A DNA stretch of 64,000 nt from Lathyrus oleraceus. Its lineage: Eukaryota > Streptophyta > Magnoliopsida > Fabales > Fabaceae. Of this stretch, positions 10,863 through 19,265 are shown one piece after another. The notes below the pieces were generated by a model. The model saw only the letters and a program-made list of their open reading frames with translations, was not told the DNA's origin and ran no database searches. The stretch lies in assembly GCF_024323335.1 (NCBI RefSeq), contig NC_066579.1, forward strand, positions 130,185,354 to 130,249,353, read 5' to 3'. The first letter of the stretch is position 1; the number at the start of each line of letters is the position of its first letter. The position numbers and the translations under genes are program-made.

Positions 10863-11006
10863 AGCTTGCTTCCTGTGCAAGTTAGGTTTAATTTGACTTG
10901 CTTCCTGTGCAAGTTAGGTTTAGTTTGACTTGCTTCCTGTGCAAGTTAGGTGTGGCTTGCTTCCTGTGCAAGTCATGACTAGGATAGGCTGGCTCCCTGT
11001 GCCAGT
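10863..11006 (+). repeat. Five tandem hairpins with TTCCTGT-type loop in LTR A
   Basis: Four units of (A)CTTGC-TTCCTGT-GCAAG(T) spaced 20-40 bp apart, then a fifth, CTGGC-TCCCTGT-GCCAG, in which both arms of the stem have changed together. The same loop word occurs in the hairpin array of element B at 21508-21940. Confidence 0.85.
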
Positions 11007-11120
11007 TAGCTAGAAACTTTAACTTAGGGACGATTTTGCATGATAACATCTAGGCTCGAGTCGTAGTCTCCCTAGTTGTGTCTCCCTCTGTTATCTGGTT
11101 AGGCTAGTCCTGTATCCCTC

Positions 11121-11197
11121 CGTAGGGGAACTACGTCGCCCTGATCCTCATACCAGATGAGGTACGTAGGCAGGAGATGAGCTGATCTCTCCGGGCG
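11121..11197 (+). other. Conserved multi-stem fold with GTAGGCAGGAGAT in LTR A
   Basis: A leading hairpin CGTAG-GGGAA-CTACG (11121-11135) is followed by an outer stem CGCCC/GGGCG (11137-11141 with 11193-11197). This encloses CCTCAT/ATGAGG, the invariant word TACGTAGGCAGGAGAT, and GAGAT/ATCTC. Element B has the same arrangement with different but complementary stems (16308-16388). Confidence 0.7.
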
Positions 11198-11228
11198 CCT
11201 GTGTCTTTGTTTTGTCTTGTTGTGTGCT

Positions 11229-11415
11229 TGGAAGCTGATGTAAGTCCATCGAGTGGCATTTGGGTTCCAGTGTGGGTTTGTTGGTTCGGATGCTGATGTA
11301 AGTCCAGTGATTGGCATTCAGGCTCCACGTTTGCCTCTTTGTGTGTGTTTTGGTTCAGATGCTGATGTAAGTCCAGTGATTGGCATTCAGGCTCCACGTT
11401 TGCCTTTGCCAGTGT
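11229..11415 (+). repeat. Three tandem repeats in LTR A
   Basis: Units of 55-70 bp built on GATGCTGATGTAAGTCCA, GATTGGCATTCAGG and CTCCACGTTTGCC. The first unit is diverged and the last two nearly identical. Duplicated at about 32616-32802. Confidence 0.8.
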
Positions 11416-11497
11416 TTGTTTGTGTGTGTGTGAGTCCGAGCAGTGTTTAGCAACCATTTTCCTTTCTATTGTGCGTGGATCTCGTCGAGTACGACGG

Positions 11498-11530
11498 ATG
11501 CGTAGGGGTGCTAATACCTTCCCTTCGCAT
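11498..11530 (+). other. Hairpin with TGCTAATACCTT loop near the end of LTR A
   Basis: Stem ATGCG/CGCAT extended by AGGG/CCCT with one mismatch, around the loop TGCTAATACCTT. The same loop on a different stem (ACGTA/TACGT) is in all three LTRs of element B. Confidence 0.75.
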
Positions 11531-11681
11531 AACCGACTCCCGATCCCATTCTCTTTGGTCGCGAGACCTTTCCTTTCCCAGGTTTACTCTGAGCGTTTCC
11601 TTTCCCTCTTTTGGGATAAATAACGCACGGTGGCGGCTCTGTTGTTCTTGTTTTCCCGCCGGTTTTTCGCGTGATGCGACA

Positions 11682-12696
11682 AGTATAATAATCATATCAA
11701 GAAGGTGAGTAAAAATTAAAACCATAATTTGGTCGAGAGAAGCAACAAAGAGTTTATTTTACCTTGGAAATTGAAGAACAATTGTGTGCAAAAATAGAGG
11801 GCAAGTCGCGGATGATACAACTTGACAAGGGAGTGCACGTGGCATAATTTATGGTCTTTGAAGGCCATTTTTAAGGGCTTTGAATTAGTATTCGGGTTAA
11901 AAGTGAACTTTTTCAAAAGAAAGATGTATGGGTTAAACACTTCTGATATTTTCTTAGAAGCAGGGGCAGATTTTCTAAGTTGTTGTGCTGATAAAATCCT
12001 GTTTAAATTCCTTGGCATTGTGGTTGGTTCTAATCCTAGGAGGATAGCTTTGTGGAAAGGAGTTATCGATTATTTGAAGTCCAAAATTTTAACTTGGAAA
12101 GGTAAGTTTATTTTAATTGGAGGATGGATCACTCTTTTGAACTCTACCCCCAATAATATCCCGACTTTTTTGATTTCATTCTATAAAGCTCCCAAAGCGG
12201 TTTTGAAGGCGATTATTTCGATTCAAGTGAGATTCTTATGGTTGGGGGATAATGATAAGAAAGGAATTACTTGGGTTAGTTGGGTAATGGTTTGCAAATC
12301 TAAAGAGGATTGAGGGTTGGTTGTGAAGGATATTTCTTTGGTTAAGTTGGCTCTTTTAGCTAAGTGGAAGTGGAGATTTCTTCACGATCGGGAAGCGGTT
12401 TGGAAGGGTTTACTGGATTTTAGGCACGAAAACTTGGTGATGGAAGCTCTCAACCAAACTTCTTCTAAGCCCCTGAAATTGGCTTCCATTAGGTGGAGGG
12501 ATTCGAAAGGTTTGGGTTCCAATGTAACCAACAATTTGGATTGGTTTGAAAGTAACATTCAATGCAAGTTGGAAAGCGGAGAAAGAATGTTATTTTGGTG
12601 GAATAAATGGTGTGGGGAGCAGTCGTTGTGTCCTAGGTTTCAGGAAGTGTTCTCGTCTACAACATCAACGTTTGCCACTGTCAGTGAGTTGGGTAG
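11682..12696 (+). pseudogene. L1-type LINE ORF2 fragment, copy 1: RT C-terminus
   Basis: From about 11808 this matches the plant L1-type LINE reverse transcriptase after its A-D-D box (GCG GAT GAT at 11808-11816). A one-base frame change follows near 11820, then an open frame from 11822. Family-typical words are FELVFGLKVNFFK, KFLGIVVGSNPRR, LTWKGKFILIGGWITLLNS and FYKAPKAVLKAI. A TGA at 12311-12313 interrupts it, and the same frame continues with VKDISLVKLALLAKWKWRF and GERMLFWWNKW until element B breaks it at 12697. The piece between 11682 and about 11805 is unassigned flank, possibly more LINE. It cannot encode a working enzyme. Confidence 0.82.
12692..12696. other. Target-site duplication GGTAG, left side of truncated B
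   Basis: GGTAG directly before the LTR B start. The partner is at 49744-49748. The duplicate of this left side is at 34079-34083. Confidence 0.85.
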
Positions 12697-13436
12697 TGTC
12701 ATACCCCAATTTTGTCCGGGCATATTTAAATTTTTGTAAAATCGATTTCATTTTTAATTTGCATCATATGCACAGCAGGACATGCATTCCATCATAAATA
12801 ATAACTAAAATATCAGTCATAATAAATTTATTGAAAATACAGACAAACTGGTTAAATCATTTCCTCAAGTACGGACAAAATCAGCGGATAAAAAGTTTCG
12901 AAATTAAAATTACAGACACCAATATTATTAATCTACAGTTCATGTAGTTTAACCTGGTATGTTCGTTGTATTTTTCAGCAGCTGTTTCAATTGCGTTTTG
13001 ACCCGCCTGAGCCTTTTAACTGGTGCAAACTTATTTCAGAATTTGAAGAAACGTTGTATTTTTTCAATAAGTATATTTTGTGCTGATCATTTTAGTGTGT
13101 CTGATTTAATTTTTTGAGCAAATTTTTATCCGACTTATATTTATAATCGATCACTATTTTTGTTAGGTTAATTATTCAACTAAAATAATTATAATTTATT
13201 CAAATCAAAATATTTATTAGAAATTTAAAATAGGAAATTCTAAATAATAGTAATTGTTTTTTAAAAAAAATTAGCATTGGATTCCTATTTGTTTTACAGC
13301 TGGTACCTAGCACACTCATTTCCCATCACTACTTGGCCGCCCCATTTTTCAGAAACACATTTCCTCTCTCCCTCACGCTTCCTCTCTCTCACACTCACAC
13401 GTTACCCTTCATTTTGAAAACACCATAACACATTCT

Positions 13437-13443
13437 TTATATA
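13437..13443 (+). promoter_or_regulatory. Probable TATA box of LTR B
   Basis: TTATATA followed about 10-25 bp later by a T/CT-rich start region. Repeated at 34824-34830 and 46509-46515. Inferred from position and sequence only. Confidence 0.5.
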
Positions 13444-15122
13444 TTCATTTTTTTCTCTCTAACAGTAACCTTAAAACCACCCAATCTCTCTCAGCGAAAA
13501 AGAAAAAACAAAAGCAAAAACAGAGAAGCTCTTCTTCTCCACTTCACCCTTTCCACTCGCTATCACCAACCACCACTGTTACCTTCCGACGCGACTAAAT
13601 CAATGTCGCCGAAACCATCCGAACATCTCCACGACCATAAATCGTCCCTTACATCTTCTTCTCCAAAACGAAACGCCACCATCTCTTCCGACTCACCTAC
13701 ACAAAACATCTTCGACAACCACACATCCGCCGTTTCCGTCGCTTAACCCACAGCCGCAACAACCTGACTCTCCCTTCCGTTAACCTCCAACGAACCAATT
13801 ATCACGCCGACGAACGCAAAACAACAACCTTCCTTCCGCCGCGGTTCACACCGGAAATCTTCACCGCCGACGTCCTCGCCAACACACATTCAACTATTGG
13901 AAACTCGGAAGAGGAAGGAGAAGCGAAATCTGACGAAAACATCTCATTTCCGGATCCGGTCAAAATTGCTAAAAGGGAATGCGGAGATTTTCGTGAATCA
14001 AGTTGTGTATTTCTGTTGAATGTTCCATTTGCAGGTTGGAAATTGGCTATGGTTATGGTAGTTGATCTTGAAGCATGAAGCGGTAACGATTCGCGAAGGT
14101 AACGACTCAAAACTAATTCTTATGATGTATGATGTTGTTTCTTGCTTCGATATGTATTTGTGTTTACCAATTCATTTGCACTGTGTTTGTTGGATTTGTT
14201 GGGTATTTGAAGCTTTATGATAAGCTTGTAAATAATATTACCTCATGTAGCTACTGAAGTTTTTGTTCTGTTTTAATTTAGTGTAGCCTTGTTCAACTTA
14301 GAAAGAAAATTCATTCATAAAGTAAGAAAAGAAATTTTGAGAAAAATGCCCATATTCATTTTCCTTTTGTAATGTGGATTTGAAGCATAAACATATATAT
14401 TATTCTGTTATGTTATTGTATGTTAATTGATGGTGATGCTTAGTCAATGCTCATATTCATTTTCCTTCTGTAATGTGGATTTGAAGCATAAATATATATA
14501 TTATTATGTTATATTGTGATTGTATGTTAATTCATGGTGATGCTTATTAAATGGCTTCATTTATGGTGATGCGGTTTTGTGGTAGCTTCCATTTGTAAAT
14601 TGGCACGGGAAGTTACCTCACATCGTGGTGATGATTATTCCAGCATAGTCTTTATGATTATGTCACTAAATAGTAATGTTCTTGTTTGAATAATTATAAG
14701 TCTGTACTTAATTTCTATTTATTAGTATTCAAGTTCTTCTTATCTCTTTCATTATGAACATTCCAAAAAGCACAGCCACGTAAATAATATTTCATTTCAC
14801 GAATAAGTCTGAAGCATGGCCACGTAAATAATTCAATTGCGTATGAGCATGTTTATTCTTTCACTTTTTGTAGCCAAATGCATTTGATTTTTATTATTTC
14901 ATTTATTTATTTTGGTGCAACTATTTAAACAAATGGATAATAATTAAATTGATATATTCAAATATATTTAAAAAACTTAGTCCAATATCAAATGATCCAT
15001 TTTTAAACCCGATTTAAATTCGATCAACCGTGCAAATTTTAAAACCTCGATCCGACATCGAATATTCTTTATAAAAGTTAAATTAAAATACTTAATCACA
15101 TTTAAACAACACTTAATTTGAA

Positions 15123-16050
15123 AATGAAAAGGGGGATGGTTTTGAGTTTTTAACTCTTCTCCTCGATTATTTGAATACGAGTTTTCTTACTCGGTTAGTC
15201 AAATAGTCGTCATTTCTAATCCATTTAAGCACAAACAAATCAAATCCTTTTATAACAAGAAACCAAAAGGGAGATACCTTTGAGTCTTCAATTTTTTCTC
15301 CACGACTATTTGAATACAAGTTCTCTTACATGGTTAGTCAAATAATTGTCGTTCCTCTACAAATTTCCAAACCCCGATTAAATCAAAATATTTTCACAGT
15401 AAGCTAAATGAAAAGGGAGTTGACTTTGAGTTTTCAACTTCACTCCTCAGTTGGTCGAATACGAGTTCTCTTACTCGGTCAGTCGAACAACTGTCATTTT
15501 TCCACAAACATACAATTTAATCAAACCACTTTCATAATAAATTATGTGAAAAGGGAGATGACTTTGAGTTTTCAACTTCTCTTCTCAATTGTTTGAATAC
15601 GAGCTCTCTTACTCGGTCAGTCGAACTATTGTCATTTTTTTGCTAACTCATACTGTAAGTCAAATCGCTTTCATAATAAACTGTACGAAAAGGGAGATGG
15701 TCTTGAGTTTTCAATTCCTCTTCTCAAATGCTTGGATATGAGTTGTCTTACTCAGCCATTCAAATACTTGTCGTCTATTCTAAAAATACCAACCATACAC
15801 AAACTTATTTTCATAATTACTCAGATGAAAAAGAAAGTGGTCTAGAGTCTTCTATTCCCTTTCCCGATTATTAGGATACGAGTTGTCTTACTCGATTATC
15901 CGAGTATTTGTCATCCATTCAAAACACCTTAATCATCATTAAAATCCTTTTACAATTAAGGATGAAAAAGAGAGTGGTCTAGAGTCTTCTATTCCCTTTC
16001 CCGATTATTAGGATACGAGTTGCCTTACTCGAATATCCGAGTAATCGTCA
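15123..16050 (+). repeat. About seven imperfect 135 bp repeats in LTR B
   Basis: Each unit has AAAGGGAGATG..TTGAGT.TTCAA, then ATACGAGTT.TCTTACTCGGT with stem CGAGT/ACTCG. An outer pair varies with it, for example ATTTGA/TCAAAT in the first unit and GGAT/ATCC in the last two. One unit changes the inner stem to TGAGT/ACTCA on both sides. Repeated at about 36508-37435 and 48197-49060. Confidence 0.8.
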
Positions 16051-16087
16051 TCCAACAAAATGTCTCAACACATCAAATATATCTTTC

Positions 16088-16161
16088 TCGCCCCCGTGCG
16101 ATCAAAACCAATCAAACAAAACATCCCACATAATTTATTCAACTTGTCACCCCCGTGTGAC
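16088..16161 (+). other. Two hairpins with CCCCGT loop in LTR B
   Basis: TCGC-CCCCGT-GCGA (16088-16101) and GTCAC-CCCCGT-GTGAC (16146-16161): same loop, different complementary stems. Both are kept in the other two LTR B copies. Confidence 0.75.
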
Positions 16162-16307
16162 CAAAACTATTTTCAGAAAGAACAATGTTAATCCTTTCTA
16201 ATGTGCACAACAAACTAGTGCTTAAGCCTCCGCCGAGAGAAGACAAACCAACGTTTAGCCTTTAGAACGCGATCTAAACAGATGTTCGGTAAAAGACACC
16301 AACCAAC

Positions 16308-16388
16308 CGTAGTTCCCCGAACTACGAATGCTCTGATTTCCTTATTTAAGGATATGTAGGCAGGAGATTACTGTATCTTCGCGAGCAT
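16308..16388 (+). other. Conserved multi-stem fold with GTAGGCAGGAGAT in LTR B
   Basis: Hairpin CGTAGTTC-CCC-GAACTACG, then outer stem ATGCTC/GAGCAT enclosing TCCTTA/TAAGGA, the shared word ATGTAGGCAGGAGAT and AGAT/ATCT. Same order and spacing as LTR A 11121-11197, with every stem changed in both arms. Confidence 0.7.
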
Positions 16389-16533
16389 ACTAATAAAAAA
16401 CCTCCCTTTTCCCTTTTAGAGGTTCACATCCATTTCTATTTTCAATATATTTATAACCCAAAGATAACAAACAAACATAAATTAACACTCGAAACGCAAA
16501 TTAGAACTAAAAGGTTCCCGTTGAGTACAACGG

Positions 16534-16565
16534 ACGTAAGGGGTGCTAATACCTTCCCATTACGT
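16534..16565 (+). other. Hairpin with TGCTAATACCTT loop in LTR B
   Basis: Stem ACGTAAGGG/CCCATTACGT here (one mismatch). In the 3' LTR (49540-49571) the stem is a perfect ten base pairs, ACGTAAGGGG with CCCCTTACGT. Confidence 0.75.
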
Positions 16566-16740
16566 AATCCACTCCCGAACCTGAATATGGTTGCGGCGGC
16601 CATTATTCCATTTCCTAAAGGTTTTATTGATATTTTCTTATCCCTTCATTTGGGATAAATAAAGTTCGGTGGCGACTCTGTTCGAACGTAATTTTTTCCG
16701 CGACCATCGCGAGGAATCGTATTTTTCGAGATGCGACAGA

Positions 16741-16759
16741 TGGCGACACTGCTGGGGAC
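16741..16759 (+). other. Primer-binding site of element B
   Basis: TGGCGACACTGCTGGGGAC, two bases after the LTR end. Starting TGG and G-rich, it fits pairing with a tRNA 3' end. Ogre elements are reported to use tRNA-Arg; I have not matched this one to a tRNA. Confidence 0.75.
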
Positions 16760-17720
16760 TAGCTCAAAGAAAAAGAGAGTGAAGCCTAATTAAGTTCAGT
16801 TTTTGTATTGTGTTTTAATCTTGTTTGTTTGTCCGTTATTTTTTATTTATTATTATTCTGTCATAATTATTATATTGTGATTTATTGACTATGTCTCATT
16901 TGGTGTTCTCTGGTTGGTGATACTTTGTGAGATAGGCTCTCCACCCGAGTCTGAGAAAAACCATAAGCTTAAGTTGGTGGTTGCGTAGTGGGCGCCCACA
17001 AGGAGTCTTCCTTGTTGGGAAGATACGAGGACCCCGCCTAGAGGAGATTCTCTTGAGATATTATTGTCCGACGAGTTTTCGTCACAACGATAGTATTCTC
17101 AAGTTGGATCAATGACTCTAGGGACCTTTTAACCCACTCTATTCGGCGGTTATGTAGTATTAACCTACGAAGTTTCAGACTTGTTGGGTTAATACGAAAG
17201 CCCCAATCAGATGAGATCCCTTGGACGTATTGCTATCTTACAATAATATTTCCAACCTCGATCTATGACTCTGAGAACCTTGTTAGAACCCTGGACTCAA
17301 GAGTCGTGTAGTAGAATCCCCATGGAGCCTTCCTTGTTGGGACAATACGAAGACCTCACCTAGACGAGATCTTCTTAAGGATATTATTGTCCGGCGCGTC
17401 TTCATCACGGCAGTGACGTTCTCAAGAAATATTTGTGACTCTAGGAACCTACCAACTGTAGAGCCTACCCCTGGGGTTACATTATTCAGAGATACCCGTC
17501 ATTCACCCGTTATGCTGATCCATCTGAGAACACTTTGAACCTGTGATCCTAAACATGTCACTACCTTCATACACATATCATTGCATTTGCATTCATCATC
17601 ATACATTTCATATCATTTTCCACACAAAAATAAATACAAAAAACTCATCCATCCTTCGTCCATAACCCACAGTTGAATTCCCGACACTCATATCGGACTT
17701 GGAGTAGCTCTTGAAAAACC
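16760..17720 (+). repeat. Non-coding leader of element B with three imperfect repeats
   Basis: Between about 16975 and 17460 a unit of 160-190 bp occurs three times, recognisable by CTTGTTGGGA, ATACGARGACC, AGAGGAGAT/AGACGAGAT, TATTATTGTCCG and GACTCTRGGAACCT. The middle one is the most diverged. This may be a packaging or dimerisation leader, but that is a guess. No start codon with a long frame occurs before the gag ATG at 17721. Confidence 0.65.
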
Positions 17721-19265
17721 ATGGATCCATTGGAGCAAAATCACACTGCATTAAGGGGAGATGTTGACTCGATGAAAAACCAGGTAGACCAACTTGTGGA
17801 GGCTATGATAGCTTTAGGAAAGAGGGAGGACAACATTCAGCAGACTGCAGTCGTAGAGAATGTTATTCCAGCTCCAGTAAATGGTCCTACCCAACCTCAG
17901 CTTGTGTGAACCCCAATTGATAACTCTATTATACAAGAACGTCATGTTGTTCAAGATCCCTGACGTGATGATGCTGTTGAGTATCACAGTTTTGCATTCT
18001 CCGTGCCAGATTGCCATGGAACAAGCCTAGTGGTTAATGCTGAACAACCACAAGATGATGAGATTTCTAAAAGATGTTGCGTGCTAGAGAAAGGACTCAA
18101 GGCCATAGAAAGGCAAGATACGGTTGAACTGAATGCCTTAGGCATGTGTTTGGTACTTGACCTGGTTATACCTCCAAAATTCAAAGCACCAGAATTTGAG
18201 AAGTACAGAGGGGATGGCTGTCCAAAGCACCATTTGGTGATATTTTGTCGAAAAATGACCTCTCATGCCCACAATGATAAGTTGATGATTCGCTGTTTCC
18301 AAGACAGTTTGACTGGGGCATCATTAAGTTGGTACATGAAGTTAGAAAGGAATCATGTCCAATCATGGTTGGACCTAGCTAACGCATTCTTGAAGCAATA
18401 CAAATATAATATGGACATAGCTCCTAATCGCATACAGCTAAGAGCCTTATCTCAGGAAGACAATGAATCCTTTAGAAGGTATGCCCAAAGATGGAGAAAG
18501 TTAGCGGATTGCATTGAGCCACCACTCTTAGACAAATAATTGATGGAATTATTCAGGGACACCCTGCAAAGTCCATACTTCGAAAGGATGATTAGCAGCG
18601 CAGCATCAGACTTCGCTAACTTAGTGATAATTGGAGAACGCATCGAGAGTGCCCTAAAAAGTGGAAGAATCCAAGGCGCCTCGAGCAACCAAGCTAGCGA
18701 GACATAATACCTCAATGATTCCCAAAAGGAAGAAGATGATGAAACAAATGCAGTCATGGCAGATGTTGGGTATTCTCACGATGCACCAGCCATACCTTAT
18801 GGTTCTTCACCTTCTCAGTAATCACCATTTCCAACACCACGTTATCCTTATAGGAAAATGGCAAGGCCTAGAGCACCATTCAAGCAACCATGGACTGTTC
18901 CTCATACAAATCAAAGATCTCGTGGTCAAGGATATCAGAATCAACATCAGAACCAGCATAAGCCTCGAAACAATCTGGAAAGAAGGAATGCTCATCTCGA
19001 TCCAATTCCTATGTCATGCAGTCAACTTCTACCATATCTAATTCAAAGCTCGCTGGTGGAGCCCAAGTATCTCAGGCCATTGTCAGAACCATACCCACCT
19101 GGATATGATCCTGATGTGCGATGTGGATATCATGCCGGAACAATAGGGCATTCAACTGAAGACTGCAATGCTTTCAAGGCTAAAATGCAACAATTGATCG
19201 ACAAAAGGTACATATCCTTTTCAGATGGAAGCCTGTTGGTGCACGTTAACCTCTCGTCAGAATGA
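17721..19265 (+). pseudogene. gag: gag of element B, one frame with five internal stops
   Basis: The ATG follows AAAACC. One reading frame of 515 codons runs without any frameshift but holds TGA at 17907 and 17961, and TAA at 18537, 18705 and 18819, before the final TGA at 19263. Residues read like Tat/Ogre Gag: an N-terminal coiled-coil-like segment (MDPLEQNHTALRGDVDSM..), the capsid core (IPPKFKAPEFEKYRG, LTGASLSWYMKLE, SWLDLANAFLKQYKYN, ESFRRYAQRWRKLA), then a nucleocapsid region with RCGYHAGTIGHSTEDCNAF, a CCHC-like knuckle. It would form the particle shell. The stops should prevent a full product unless read through. Confidence 0.85.

Larger units (their letters stand above)
1..11681 (+). 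mobile_element. Ogre/Tat-type Ty3-gypsy retrotransposon A, 3' part
   Basis: This is the 3' portion of a very large LTR retrotransposon; its 5' LTR, gag and start of protease lie before the window. The order is protease end, short intron, RT, RNase H, second (archaeal-type) RNase H, integrase, a 2.5 kb non-coding 3' region, a polypurine tract and a 4637 bp LTR beginning TGTAGCACC and ending GATGCGACA. The dual RNase H and the intron between protease and RT are known hallmarks of the Tat/Ogre lineage. The target duplication cannot be checked because the 5' end is missing. Everything from 2808 onward is present a second time after 24215. Confidence 0.9.
7045..11681 (+). repeat. 3' LTR of element A (4637 bp)
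   Basis: Begins TGTAGCACC after the polypurine tract and ends GATGCGACA. It is repeated at 28433-33068 as part of the tandem duplication. It holds a TATA box (8070), a long leader rich in T and TG, a hairpin-rich part (about 10330-11006), tandem repeats (11229-11415), and two structured blocks near its 3' end that are shared with the LTR of element B. I see no credible protein-coding sequence in it. Confidence 0.9.
12697..16738 (+). repeat. 5' LTR of element B, copy 1 (4042 bp)
   Basis: Begins TGTCATACCCC and ends GATGCGACA, two bases before the primer-binding site. It contains a TATA box at 13437, a CT-rich then GC-richer leader (13320-14110), about seven repeats of roughly 135 bp (15123-16050), CCCCGT-loop hairpins and the two conserved structures also found in LTR A. 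The final 70 bp and the GGGATAAATAA..CGGTGGCG segment are also alike in both families. Confidence 0.92.

Noticed and set aside
13603..13746. 48-codon plus-strand frame beginning ATGTCGCCG in the LTR B leader
   Set aside because: Good start context, but the 3' LTR has an extra base near 46690 that breaks it, so there is no sign of coding constraint.
13802..14110. 102-codon minus-strand frame present in all three LTR B copies
   Set aside because: It lies in the GC-richer transcribed leader of the LTR, antisense to it, with no motif. Its presence in all LTRs follows from LTR duplication.
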